Assembly (NCBI GenBank): GCA_030267565.1
Contig: BRXU01000021.1
Span: forward strand, 731,501 to 795,500
DNA: 64,000 nt
Direction of reading: 5' to 3'
Source: Pleodorina starrii
Taxonomy: Eukaryota > Chlorophyta > Chlorophyceae > Chlamydomonadales > Volvocaceae
This document shows positions 33,854-44,042 of this stretch, in pieces (position 1 is the first letter of the stretch; each line of letters begins with the position of its first letter). Made by a program: the position numbers and the translations under genes. The notes below the pieces were generated by a model. That model was not told where the DNA came from. It did not search any database and saw nothing but the letters and a program-made list of their open reading frames with translations.

Positions 33854-33874
33854 AAAAAAAAAAAAAAAAAAAAA

Positions 33875-34826
33875 ACCGCCTCACCGCCCGCGGTCACAGC
33901 TGGGGCCGGGACCAGGACACGGAGCCCCTCATGCCCGCGGCGTGGCCCGAGCAGCCGCACAGCCAGCTACAGCAACAGGAGGCCCGCTGGCACCAACACT
34001 GGCTGGCTCAGCAAGCGCCCAGCCGCAGCCGGTGGTTTGCCATGAACCCCACGCCCAGCCCCGGCTGGATGCGGCCCCGCTCCTCCCCCCCATCACTGCC
34101 CTCGGCCGCTGCAAGCCCGGTCAGCCAGCCTACCAGCCGCCATGCGGCACCGCACCAGCAGGACCCCGGTGCTGCCGCCGGACCGTCGGCGCCCGCCGGG
34201 CCGGTCGGTTCATCTGTCCCGGATGGCCCCGGTCCCAGCACCACAGGCACCCGCCGGGGGCGCCCAGGCAGCACAGCAGGTCTCCCCATCCGGGTCAGCC
34301 ATCAGCGCCCAGCCCAGCCAGGCAGCAGCTCAGCTGACAGGGCAGCCGGGGCCGTCGTGAGCGGGGTATAGGGAGTGGGGGATCTCGGTGTCTGAGGTCC
34401 TTAGGGTGCGAGGGGCCTCGAGGGTGGGGGGAGTGCGGTGCGGGTTGCCTAGGGAGGGGGGTGCGGTGCGGGGCTTGCTGTGGGTGGGGCCGGAGGGGGT
34501 CTTGGGGGTCGGGGGAGCTTAGGAGCAGGGTTGGTGTGGTGCAGGCTGCCGCGGGAGGCAGGTGCGGTTCGGAGGCTGCTGTCTTGAGGGGTCGCCCCCT
34601 GTGTGGGGTCTGTGGGTGTTTTGTCGCTGGCGCTCTCGTGCCTTGGTCTCTGACCCGGCGGTGCTGCCCCTGCGGCCTGGAGGGGGGGGTTCTTGGGAGT
34701 GGGGTGCGTGTGGCGCCGGGGGGTCTGGGGAGGGTTTCGGGGGGGGACTGGGGAGGGGCGGGGGGGCTTCGGTGCAGGGTTGGTGTGGTGCAGGCCGCCG
34801 TGGGAGGCAGGTGCGGTTCGGGTGTC
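33875..34826 (+). pseudogene. Second host LINE resumed: ORF2 C-terminus and 3'UTR start
   Basis: Continues the host interrupted at 26358. ORF2 (33875-34360) has an internal deletion joining GCCGGGCCG to GGTTCATCTGTCCC, with a few filler bases. The 3'UTR begins with the diagnostic GGGGTATAGGG. At 34826 it jumps into ORF1 of the duplicated LINE. The same host segment recurs at 41723-42673, which proves a tandem duplication. Confidence 0.85.
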
Positions 34827-35420
34827 GCCACGCCCAGCCAGTGGGTCCCCCCCGCAGACACCCTTGCGGCTGGGTACCACGACCAGTTCGTGGACTACTT
34901 CGCGGCATGCCCCCACCCCGCCTGCTCGTCCATCGCCTTCCAGGCGGTTCTGCGAAAGCTCTTCATCCGCCACCACCCCCGACTGGAGTCTCCGGAGCTC
35001 GTCGATCCCCGCCCCGTCGTGGTCGCCTTCTGCCGCCGGGCACTGCACCAGCTGGACCTGTCACCCCCAGCGCCCCTCGGCGCAATGGAACTGGACGCCC
35101 TCCTCCTGCGCGAGAACCACAGCTATCTGTCCCCACGGTGCCCGCATGTGCAGCCCGAGGTGCTGGCAGCGGCCCAATCCGCCCTGGAGCCCGCCCTCCA
35201 AGCTCAGACCGGCAATCGCAGCTCTGCCGGCGCATTTCTGAAGGTCTACCACGACCATCTGCGCTCCCTGGCCCCACTCCTGCCGGGCCTGCACCCCACC
35301 CCCGGGCACGTGCGCTCCTTCATTGTCGCTGCTCTGGGCCAACTGCAGCAGGCCCGAACCCAAATCGCCCGCCACGACGGCCGCCCCTCCCGACGGGCGG
35401 CGCGTGGCGCGCAGCCATGA
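34827..35420 (+). pseudogene. LINE ORF1 C-terminal fragment, copy B
   Basis: Identical in protein to the 26978-27571 part of copy A: about 197 codons to the TGA overlapping the ORF2 start. At the duplication junction it is fused in frame to a translated 3'UTR stretch, so the apparent longer upstream frame (from 34461) is not an original ORF1. Family unrecognised; no zinc knuckle. Confidence 0.75.
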
Positions 35421-38400
35421 GGACCGACGGGACCGCGCCCACCTTCAAGCTCCTGACCGTAAACGTCAATGGGCTTGGGCGGGCGCGAGCCTCCAGGCTG
35501 CTCTGCTACCAGCAGCAGGTCGCAGGCAACCCGGATGTCACCTTCGTACAGGAGGCGAAACTGGGCAGCAAAGCAGCACTGCAGTCAGTTTTACAACGAG
35601 GCAGCGGCCCGGGGGCCCCCTGGCGGGGCAAATGGGGTTACAGCCCGGGGACGGACCTCAGCTGTGGGGCAGCCATCCTGGCGCGGCCAGGGATCAGCCT
35701 GCCGGGCTGTGTGCAGCACCCGTACACCTCGGACACTGCCGGCCGTGTCTGCTGCTGGGACTGGGATGTCCTCCACCTTCGCCTACGCCTCCTATGCATC
35801 TACGCCCCGTCGGTGGCCGCCAGCCGCCCAGAGTTCTTCCAAAGCCTGCAGCCATACCTCGAGACAGACCGCCACATTCTGCTTGGAGGGGACCTTAACT
35901 GCGTCCTGCATGCGGGTGACGAGGCCCAACCGTCTGCCCATCGGGCCGGCGGGAGGCCTGCACTGCAGGCCCTGGTCCACGGGGCCAATCTGGTCGACCC
36001 CTGGCTGTCTTCCGGCGTGGGGGGGGGCTTCACTCACCCGGCATCACCAACTCGACCGCCGGTGGCACGCCTGGACCGCTGGCTCATTAGCCAACCTCTG
36101 CAGCAGTACGTGACAGCTGTTCGGGTGGTGCCAGGCGCCCCGGGGGATCATCATGGGGTGCTCTTGGAGCTGGCGCTGCCAGGGCTCCCCACCCTCGGCC
36201 GCAGCAGCTGGGCGTTCCCCACGTACCTGCTGTACCACCCCAGCCTGCTGCCCCGCCTGCAGTCGGCAGTGGAGCTGGCAATCCAGGCCGTCCAGCAGCA
36301 AGACGCCGCTGCTGACCCACGTGAGGTGTGGGAATGTCTGAAAGGTCGCCTCCGCAGTGCAGCCGATCACCTCCACAGACAGCACCTGACGGACCAGGCC
36401 GCCAGCCTGAGGGCGGCCAAACACGCTGCGTGTGCAGCCCTGGCAGCCATGCAGCATGCTATGCCCGGGCCCGACGCCGGCGCCTTGGCAGCACAGGCCT
36501 GCAGCCAGCTCACCACGGCAGTCAAACAGGCCGCCATCCGCCGCACAGCAGCGCTGGACGCCGCGTACACGCAGCATGGCGACAAGGGCACCGGCTGGTT
36601 CCACCAGCTCGGACGCGAGGTGCGCACCCGGGAGCCAGTCACCCACCTCTCAGTCCCGGGTCAGCCCCTCCCGGTTCCGCTCAGTGACCCGGGTGCGGCC
36701 GCCGCTATCACAGCCGCGGCCCACGCCATGTACAGCAGTGACAGCCCCACGGGTCTGTTCCGGGTGGAGCAGGTGGACCTGACAGCCCAAGACCAGCTCC
36801 TGCAGCACCTCCGCCGCCGGCTCCCCCAGCCCCTCAGGGAAGCTGCCGACGCAGCCCCAGCCGCCGGCGAGCTGCAGCTGGACGAACTTGCGGCTGCTCT
36901 GTCGTCCTGTCTGAATGGCACCGCCCCTGGCTCGGACGGCCTGCCTTATGAGGTGTACCGGGTGCTGTGGCCGCTGCTGGGCCCGCTGCTGCTCGCCGCC
37001 GCCAACGCAGCCTTCACCCAGGGATCCGTGGAGACCGGGGCCGCAGCTGCCGACTCCCTGCCGCTCAGCTGGCGCGAAGGGGTCATCACTCTCATCTACA
37101 AAGGCAAAGGCCTGCCCCGGCCCAGCCTGAGCAGCTACCGGCCCATCACCCTGCTCCAATGCGACTACAAGCTTGTCTGCAAGGCCGTCAGCAATCGCCT
37201 ACAGCCGGCACTGGACTACCTGATAGACCCGCTGCAGACTGCCTTCGTCAGCGGCCGGGACATCCGCGACAACACCCTTTACCACCTGGCCCTGGCGGAG
37301 TGGGTGCGGCACTCGCAGCAACCGGCAGCCCTCATCATACTCGACATCGAGAAGGCCTACGACCGGGTCCATCGCCCCTGGCTCTACCGGGTGGCCGAGG
37401 CCATGGGCTTCGGTCAGCACACACAGCGCTGGCTGCGCCTGCTCACGTCAGATGGCTCCTGCCGGGTGGTGGTCAATGGGCACCAGTCAGCACCTTTCCC
37501 GGTCCGCAACGGCCTTCAGCAGGGCAGCACCCTGTCGCCCGTCCTGTGGGTCATGCAGCTGGAACCTCTCACCTCGTACCTGCACCACCTGCGCAGCACC
37601 AACGCTCTCCGCACCCCCACCCTCCCCAACAACGTGCCAGCCCCCCCTGTCACCCACCACGCGGACGATACGGTGCTCACGGTCAGCAATGTCGACAGGG
37701 ATGGGGAGGTCGCTACCGCGGCAGTCCAGCTGTTCTGCAGGGCCAGCAACGCACGGGTCAATGCCAGCAAGGGGAAGGGGATGGTGCTGGGTACCCACGA
37801 GCCGGTGGTGGGGCCCAACGCCGCAACTGGTGCGAGTTTCCCGACTCCCGGTGAGGAACCCCCACGCCACCTGGGAATCCCTCTCACTCTGGACCCGGCG
37901 GAGGCCGCGCGGCTCTGCTACACCAGCAGAATTCAGCGGGTTCAGCGTCTCGGCCATGTGTGGCGGCGACACGGCCTCAGCCTCGTGGGCAGGGTGCATG
38001 TGGCCAAACAGGTGCTGGGAAACACCCTGGCATACCACCTCTCCATCATCCGCCCCACCCCACCCCAGCTGGCGGCACTCCGCAAGCATATCGACGGCTT
38101 TGTGGCCTGGTCGCTCCTGGAGGAAGACGCGTCCCTGGTGTGCCACGGACGGGCCCTGCTGAAGCCTGGCCCGGAGATCGCCTGCCAGGATCACGACTGT
38201 GGCGGTGTCGGCCATCTCGACCTCGACGCATTCATGGTCGCCCTGCATGCGAAGCCCCTCGCCCAGCTCGCTCAGCCCGGCCAGCAGCCATGGAAGCAGA
38301 TCATGCGGGGTCTGCTCGACGAGTACAGGCCGGATGGGACCACTGGGTGGGGCTGGGTGTATGGCACGGCGGAACCGCCCCCCAGCCTGCCTACGTTCAT

Positions 38401-40249
38401 TGCCAGCCTGGTGCAGTCCTACCGCTCCTCGCTCCCGACCCGGCTGGCCTACCCAGAGACCACGGACGCGCGTGCCATCCTGCATGAGCCCCTGTTCTTC
38501 AATGCAGCCCTGCGTGACCCCGCCACCGACCAGCCCTTCACCCCGCCGGCTGGGACCGCCCACCTGGGACCCCGCACCCTGGCCGAGCTCCGTGCAGCGT
38601 CGCCCATGACCCAGCACGAACCCCTCATGCAGGCGGTCCTTGGGGCCATCCCAACCGACTGGCGGAGACTGCTGCCAGCCGACCCCCTGGACCCCGAACT
38701 GCCGCCGGCGCCCGACTGGCTCCTGTCGCCCGATGGCAGCCGGGTAAGCAGCCCTACGGGAGTCTTGTGGGCCGTCCTGCCCAACGGCCGCTTGGTGCCC
38801 CCAGACAGCGAGCAGGCCGGAGCAGCAGGGGACGCCGACTGGCCTGCAGCCTGCGTGCTGCCGGGCCGCAAGCCGCGCCGACACTGGACCTTGGAGGACC
38901 ATCAGCGATACAGCGAGGCGCCCCCGGCCCAACGCGCCTCCTCATGGCCAGTGGAATACCAGCTGCTGGGGCTTTGGGACTCGGTCCAGTGCTACCCCCT
39001 CAGCCACGGCCACGGCACGCTGCCCCTCATCCACTACACAGTGAGTGAGGTGCGCCACTGCCTCACCGCCCGCGGCCACAGCTGGGGCCGGGACCAGGAC
39101 ACGGAGCCCCTCATGCCCGCGGCGTGGCCCGAGCAGCCGCACAGCCAGCTACAGCAACAGGAGGCCCGCTGGCACCAACACTGGCTGGCTCAGCAAGCGC
39201 CCAGCCGCAGCCGGTGGTTTGCCATGAACCCCACGCCCAGCCCCGGCTGGATGCGGCCCCGCTCCTCCCCCCCATCACTGCCCTCGGCCGCTGCAAGCCC
39301 GGTCAGCCAGCCTAGCAGCCGCCATGCGGCACCGCACCAGCAGGACCCCGGTGCTGCCGCCGGACCGTCGGCACCCGCCGGGCCGGCCCCGGAGGCAGAC
39401 CCGGCAGCTGATGGCCCGGCTGGCATGTCTCCCCTCGACCGCCGGCGGGCCTGGCAGCGGCTGTGGGACTGCCCCGCAAGCAACCGGGCCAAGGCGCTCG
39501 CCTGGCGGCTGCACCATGGACGGCTCCCGTGCGGGGTGTACCTGGCCTCCAAAGGTCAGCCGCAGCGTGCCCACTGCTCTGCTCCTAGCTGCTCGGTGGA
39601 CGGCAACCTGCATGTCGCCAGCCTGACCCACGTCTTCTTGGAGTGCGGGGCTTACACCGCAGCTCGGGTTTGGCTGGCAGAGCTGTGGGCAACAGTCTCC
39701 GGGGCCGCGGACTTGCCTTTCAGACAGCCGGCTGTGCTGCTGGGAGACTGGCCGGGAGGGTGGCCGGCCTACCCCACCAGCCCTGGGCTGCAGCTGCTGT
39801 GGGCAGCCCTTCGAGCCACTTGGCTGTGGGCGGTCTGGGGCCACTACCACAGGGCGGAGCCTGATGACCATCCGTCGGCCACGGTGGTGGGCTGCGTCAT
39901 TGGGGAGCTGCAGCGTCTCATGAGGGCACATTTCAGCATGGCGGCGCTCTCCGAGGACACTCTGGCGGGGCTGCCCCGGGGCCACATCACAGCACAGCTG
40001 AAGCCCGGCCGGCTGGATGCCTTCGAAGCCTCCTGGGCGCATGAAGGCGTCCTCTGCTCCGTGCAGCGGGTGGCTGGCAGCAGCCCGCGTCTGCAGGTTC
40101 ATCTGTCCCGGGTGGCCCCGGTCCCAGCACCACAGGCACCCGCCGGGGGCGCCCAGGCAGCACAGCAGGTCTCCCCATCCGGGTCAGCCATCAGCGCCCA
40201 GCCCAGCCAGGCAGCAGCTCAGCTGACAGGGCAGCCGGGGCCGTCGTGA
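35417..40249 (+). CDS. LINE ORF2: APE endonuclease-reverse transcriptase, copy B
   Basis: Second intact 1610-codon ORF2, produced by the tandem duplication. Endonuclease residues, reverse transcriptase motifs including HADD, and the zf-RVT cysteines and histidine are all kept as in copy A. The only substitution I noticed is the silent codon change CTG for TTG near 37787. The start overlaps the ORF1 stop as ATGA (35417-35420). An open frame reaching back to 34562 passes through 3'UTR DNA and should not be taken as an N-terminal extension. It lacks its own 5'UTR because duplication started inside ORF1, so its expression would depend on upstream read-through. Confidence 0.92.
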   Translation: MRTDGTAPTFKLLTVNVNGLGRARASRLLCYQQQVAGNPDVTFVQEAKLGSKAALQSVLQRGSGPGAPWRGKWGYSPGTDLSCGAAILARPGISLPGCVQHPYTSDTAGRVCCWDWDVLHLRLRLLCIYAPSVAASRPEFFQSLQPYLETDRHILLGGDLNCVLHAGDEAQPSAHRAGGRPALQALVHGANLVDPWLSSGVGGGFTHPASPTRPPVARLDRWLISQPLQQYVTAVRVVPGAPGDHHGVLLELALPGLPTLGRSSWAFPTYLLYHPSLLPRLQSAVELAIQAVQQQDAAADPREVWECLKGRLRSAADHLHRQHLTDQAASLRAAKHAACAALAAMQHAMPGPDAGALAAQACSQLTTAVKQAAIRRTAALDAAYTQHGDKGTGWFHQLGREVRTREPVTHLSVPGQPLPVPLSDPGAAAAITAAAHAMYSSDSPTGLFRVEQVDLTAQDQLLQHLRRRLPQPLREAADAAPAAGELQLDELAAALSSCLNGTAPGSDGLPYEVYRVLWPLLGPLLLAAANAAFTQGSVETGAAAADSLPLSWREGVITLIYKGKGLPRPSLSSYRPITLLQCDYKLVCKAVSNRLQPALDYLIDPLQTAFVSGRDIRDNTLYHLALAEWVRHSQQPAALIILDIEKAYDRVHRPWLYRVAEAMGFGQHTQRWLRLLTSDGSCRVVVNGHQSAPFPVRNGLQQGSTLSPVLWVMQLEPLTSYLHHLRSTNALRTPTLPNNVPAPPVTHHADDTVLTVSNVDRDGEVATAAVQLFCRASNARVNASKGKGMVLGTHEPVVGPNAATGASFPTPGEEPPRHLGIPLTLDPAEAARLCYTSRIQRVQRLGHVWRRHGLSLVGRVHVAKQVLGNTLAYHLSIIRPTPPQLAALRKHIDGFVAWSLLEEDASLVCHGRALLKPGPEIACQDHDCGGVGHLDLDAFMVALHAKPLAQLAQPGQQPWKQIMRGLLDEYRPDGTTGWGWVYGTAEPPPSLPTFIASLVQSYRSSLPTRLAYPETTDARAILHEPLFFNAALRDPATDQPFTPPAGTAHLGPRTLAELRAASPMTQHEPLMQAVLGAIPTDWRRLLPADPLDPELPPAPDWLLSPDGSRVSSPTGVLWAVLPNGRLVPPDSEQAGAAGDADWPAACVLPGRKPRRHWTLEDHQRYSEAPPAQRASSWPVEYQLLGLWDSVQCYPLSHGHGTLPLIHYTVSEVRHCLTARGHSWGRDQDTEPLMPAAWPEQPHSQLQQQEARWHQHWLAQQAPSRSRWFAMNPTPSPGWMRPRSSPPSLPSAAASPVSQPSSRHAAPHQQDPGAAAGPSAPAGPAPEADPAADGPAGMSPLDRRRAWQRLWDCPASNRAKALAWRLHHGRLPCGVYLASKGQPQRAHCSAPSCSVDGNLHVASLTHVFLECGAYTAARVWLAELWATVSGAADLPFRQPAVLLGDWPGGWPAYPTSPGLQLLWAALRATWLWAVWGHYHRAEPDDHPSATVVGCVIGELQRLMRAHFSMAALSEDTLAGLPRGHITAQLKPGRLDAFEASWAHEGVLCSVQRVAGSSPRLQVHLSRVAPVPAPQAPAGGAQAAQQVSPSGSAISAQPSQAAAQLTGQPGPS

Positions 40250-41722
40250 GCGGGGTGTTGGGAGTGGGGGATCTCGGTGTCTGAGGTCCTTAGGGTGCGA
40301 GGGGCCTCGAGGGTGGGGGGAGTGCGGTGCGGGTTGCCTAGGGAGGGGGGTGCGGTGCGGGGCTTGCTGTGGGTGGGGCCGGAGGGGGTCTTGGGGGTCG
40401 GGGGAGCTTAGGAGCAGGGTTGGTGTGGTGCAGGCTGCCGCGGGAGGCAGGTGCGGTTCGGAGGCTGCTGTCTTGAGGGGTCGCCCCCTGTGTGGGGTCT
40501 GTGGGTGTTTTGTCGCTGGCGCTCTCGTGCCTTGGTCTCTGACCCGGCGGTGCTGCCCCTGCGGCCTGGAGGGGGGGGTTCTTGGGAGTGGGGTGCGTGT
40601 GGCGCCGGGGGGTCTGGGGAGGGTTTCGGGGGGGGGACTGGGGAGGGGCGGGGGGGCTTCGGTGCAGGGTTGGTGTGGTGCAGGCCGCCGTGGGAGGCAG
40701 GTGCGGTTCGGGGGTCGCCCCCAGGGTGGGGTCTGCGGGTGTCTTGTCGCCGGCACGCTTGTGCCCTGGCTTCCAGCCAGGCAGTGTTGCCCCTGCTGCG
40801 CCCGTGGGGGTTCTTGGGAGCCGGGGGGACGTGGGAGTGAGGTTCCTGCGGTGCGGGGTGTCTTGGGAGGGAGGTGTGTCTTCGGGCCTGCTGTCTTGCG
40901 GGGACGCCCCCAGGGTGGGGTCGGTTGTTGTTTGTCTCCGGTGCGCTTGTGTGGCACCGTCCCTGCGGCTTTTGTGGCTCTGGGAGGCGGTTTCGGTGGT
41001 GCGGGGTTCTCTTCGGGCGTGCTGTGGGTTTTCTGTTTTCTCTGGTGCTCCCCGGTGGGGGGGGGCTCGTTTGCCCTGGTTCGCTGCGGTGGTTGCCCGG
41101 TTTTGTTTGTTGTTCCTGTTGCTGTCGCCCAGGGTGTAGGGTTCGCCCCTTCGCTGTTGAGGTTGTGCAGGTTGTGGTTGTGTTGTCGCTGTGGTCGCTG
41201 TTGGGGCCTTTGCCCATCCCTGGGGCTTGTCTCCGGTGACGGGCCCTGTTGTTGGTCCGTGGTGCTGGCCCGGGTGTTGGGCCGTGGTTTTGGCCCTGGT
41301 GTTGGGCCGTGGTGTTGGCTCTGGTTTTGGGCCCTGGTGTTGGGCCCTGGTGTTGGGCTGTGGGGTTGGCCCTGGTGTTGGGCCGTGGTGTTGGCCCTGG
41401 TGTTGGGCCCTGGGGTTTGGCCCTGGTGTTGGGCCCTGGTGTTGGTTTCAGTTCCCTCCTCGGTGTCTTGGAGGTAGGGGTGGCCGTGTGTGCCGCCCGT
41501 GCAGCAGTGGCTCCTGGCCCCTTGCTGCCCCCGTCCCTGTCCCTGTCCTGTCTGCGAGTTTAGGCGTTGCTTGGCTTTTTCTCTCTCCTTGGCTCCTTGC
41601 GGTGGTTTTTTGGGCTTCTTGCCAGGCTGTTGCGGCTTGCCGGTCTTGCTCGGCTTGCCCGTTGGGCTTCGCTTTCCCAGTCCTTGTAACGTCCCTCGCA
41701 GAAAAAAAAAAAAAAAAAAAAA
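40250..41722 (+). mobile_element. LINE 3'UTR and poly(A), copy B
   Basis: Duplicate of 32401-33875. It keeps the G-rich part, the minisatellite, TGTAA (41685-41689) and A21. It carries the private change CCTTCGCTG at 41149-41157 where copy A has CCTTGGCTG. Confidence 0.88.
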
Positions 41723-43181
41723 CCGCCTCACCGCCCGCGGTCACAGCTGGGGCCGGGACCAGGACACGGAGCCCCTCATGCCCGCGGCGTGGCCCGAGCA
41801 GCCGCACAGCCAGCTACAGCAACAGGAGGCCCGCTGGCACCAACACTGGCTGGCTCAGCAAGCGCCCAGCCGCAGCCGGTGGTTTGCCATGAACCCCACG
41901 CCCAGCCCCGGCTGGATGCGGCCCCGCTCCTCCCCCCCATCACTGCCCTCGGCCGCTGCAAGCCCGGTCAGCCAGCCTACCAGCCGCCATGCGGCACCGC
42001 ACCAGCAGGACCCCGGTGCTGCCGCCGGACCGTCGGCGCCCGCCGGGCCGGTCGGTTCATCTGTCCCGGATGGCCCCGGTCCCAGCACCACAGGCACCCG
42101 CCGGGGGCGCCCAGGCAGCACAGCAGGTCTCCCCATCCGGGTCAGCCATCAGCGCCCAGCCCAGCCAGGCAGCAGCTCAGCTGACAGGGCAGCCGGGGCC
42201 GTCGTGAGCGGGGTATAGGGAGTGGGGGATCTCGGTGTCTGAGGTCCTTAGGGTGCGAGGGGCCTCGAGGGTGGGGGGAGTGCGGTGCGGGTTGCCTAGG
42301 GAGGGGGGTGCGGTGCGGGGCTTGCTGTGGGTGGGGCCGGAGGGGGTCTTGGGGGTCGGGGGAGCTTAGGAGCAGGGTTGGTGTGGTGCAGGCTGCCGCG
42401 GGAGGCAGGTGCGGTTCGGAGGCTGCTGTCTTGAGGGGTCGCCCCCTGTGTGGGGTCTGTGGGTGTTTTGTCGCTGGCGCTCTCGTGCCTTGGTCTCTGA
42501 CCCGGCGGTGCTGCCCCTGCGGCCTGGAGGGGGGGGTTCTTGGGAGTGGGGTGCGTGTGGCGCCGGGGGGTCTGGGGAGGGTTTCGGGGGGGGACTGGGG
42601 AGGGGCGGGGGGGCTTCGGTGCAGGGTTGGTGTGGTGCAGGCCGCCGTGGGAGGCAGGTGCGGTTCGGGTGTCGCCCCCAGGGTGGGGTCTGCGGGTGTC
42701 TTGTCGCCGGCGCGCTTGTGCCCTGGCTTCCAGCCAGGCAGTGTTGCCCCTGCTGCGCCCGTGGGGGTTCTTGGGAGCCGGGGGGACGTGGGAGTGAGGT
42801 TCCTGCGGTGCGGGGTGTCTTGGGAGGGAGGTGTGTCTTCGGGCCTGCTGTCTTGCGGGGACGCCCCCAGGGTGGGGTCGGTTGTTGTTTGTCTCCGGTG
42901 CGCTTGTGTGGCACCGTCCCTGCGGCTTTTGTGGCTCTGGGAGGCGGTTTCGGTGGTGCGGGGTTCTCTTCGGGCGTGCTGTGGGTTTTCTGTTTTCTCT
43001 GGTGCTCCCCGGTGGGGGGGGGGCTCGTTTGCCCTGGTTCGCTGCGGCAGTTGCCCGGTTTTGTTTGTTGTTCCTGTTGCTGTCGCCCAGGGTGTAGGGT
43101 TCGCCCCTTGGCTGTTGAGGTTGTGCAGGTTGTGGTTGTGTTGTCGCTGTGGTCGCTATTGGGGCCTTTGCACATCCCTGG
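41723..43181 (+). mobile_element. Second host LINE: ORF2 remnant and 3'UTR up to SINE
   Basis: 41723-42673 duplicates 33876-34826. From 42674 it continues the original 3'UTR (GTCGCCCCCAGGG) past the duplication break up to the SINE-A insertion. ORF2 ends at 42207. It is a dead remnant. Confidence 0.85.
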
Positions 43182-43540
43182 TTAATTAATTAATTAATTA
43201 ATTAATTAATTAATTAATTAATTAATTTTACGCGGAGACAGACTCTCGCGTGTGTTAAGGGGACCGGGCCTAAGGAGTAATTTCTTCTCCGTTCGGCGCG
43301 ATCACCAGGGTGAATCAGACCTGACGGGCGGACTGATTGATCTGGGACATTTTCTCGAGCGCCCCTGCACGATCCGGAGTTTAGCGGGCCGGACTCACCG
43401 TTATTCACCCTGGCTACTGCCAGGGGTCAGCGGTGGGATTCGAACCCACATCTACCCATCACCAATTCGACCAAGCATGGGATCATACCCATGACCACCG
43501 ATTTGACAAGCGAGTGCTCTACCAATTGAGCTACGCTGAC
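43182..43540 (-). mobile_element. SINE-A copy 1: tRNA-derived, TTAA-repeat tail
   Basis: Minus strand, head at 43540. GTCAGCGTAGCTCAATTGG begins a tRNA-like D arm with A-box, and GTGGGTTCGAATCCCAC is a perfect T arm with B-box. The acceptor halves GTCAGCG and CGCTGAC pair. About 60 nt of unusual sequence separates the anticodon-arm region from the T arm, so it is not a functional tRNA. The body ends GCGTAAAATTAATTAA, with a long (TTAA)n tail on the 3' side (43182-43226). A 13 bp TSD flanks it: TGCACATCCCTGG at 43169-43181 and TGCCCATCCCTGG at 43541-43553 (one mismatch). The host is the LINE 3'UTR. Confidence 0.9.
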
Positions 43541-44042
43541 TGCCCATCCCTGGGGCTTGTCTCCGGTGACGGGCCCTGTTGTTGGTCCGTGGTGCTGGCC
43601 CGGGTGTTGGGCCGTGGTTTTGGCCCTGGTGTTGGGCCGTGGTGTTGGCTCTGGTTTTGGGCCCTGGTGTTGGGCCCTGGTGTTGGGCTGTGGGGTTGGC
43701 CCTGGTGTTGGGCCGTGGTGTTGGCCCTGGTGTTGGGCCCTGGGGTTTGGCCCTGGTGTTGGGCCCTGGTGTTGGTTTCAGTTCCCTCCTCGGTGTCTTG
43801 GAGGTAGGGGTGGCCGTGTGTGCCGCCCGTGCAGCAGTGGCTCCTGGCCCCTTGCTGCCCCCGTCCCTGTCCCTGTCCTGTCTGCGAGTTTAGACGTTGC
43901 TTGGCTTTTTCTCTCTCCTTGGCTCCTTGCGGTGGTTTCTTGGGCTTCTTGCCAGGTTGTTGTGGCTTGCCGGTCTTGCTCGGCTTGCCCGTTGGGCTTC
44001 GCTTTCCCAGTCCTTGTAACGTCCCTCGCAGAAAAAAAAAAA
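43541..44042 (+). mobile_element. Second host LINE, 3' end with poly(A)
   Basis: 3'UTR continued after the SINE: minisatellite, TGTAA and A12 (44032-44043). The following AGCCT matches the 5' TSD at 25420-25424, which closes this nested copy. Confidence 0.88.

Larger units (their letters stand above)
26359..33874 (+). mobile_element. Longest LINE (L1 clade) copy, TSD ACCGCC
   Basis: A near-complete L1-type retrotransposon: a partial ORF1 (26360-27571, interrupted), a complete ORF2 (27568-32400), a 1453 nt 3'UTR and a poly(A) of about 22 nt. ACCGCC is duplicated at 26353-26358 and 33875-33880, and the host ORF2 reads through when the insert is removed. ORF1 has no ATG before the 5' junction, so even this copy is truncated at its 5' end. 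It contains a nested 474 bp LINE tail (26501-26974). Its ORF2 is intact, so it may still supply enzyme if transcribed. Confidence 0.92.
26978..42673. repeat. 7.85 kb tandem duplication of LINE-containing segment
   Basis: Unit A is 26978-34826 and unit B 34827-42673 (7849 and 7847 bp). Both contain ORF1 part, ORF2, 3'UTR, poly(A) and the same fragment of the surrounding host LINE with its private changes. The junction at 34826/34827 joins a 3'UTR (GGTGTCGCC) to ORF1 (GCCACGCCC) with only GCC shared. The units differ at few sites (C/T in ORF2 at 29937 versus 37787; G/C in the 3'UTR at 33304 versus 41152; homopolymer lengths, A22 versus A21), so duplication was recent. Confidence 0.88.

Noticed and set aside
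34562..40249. 1895-codon frame as a longer ORF2 protein
   Set aside because: The N-terminal 285 codons are 3'UTR and out-of-frame ORF1 joined by the tandem duplication. The true start overlaps the ORF1 stop at 35417.
43430..43540. Functional tRNA genes at 43430-43540, 57128-57245 and 47696-47785
   Set aside because: A- and B-boxes are present, but the heads are SINE modules with long tails and TSDs; anticodon regions are enlarged or lack a normal cloverleaf.
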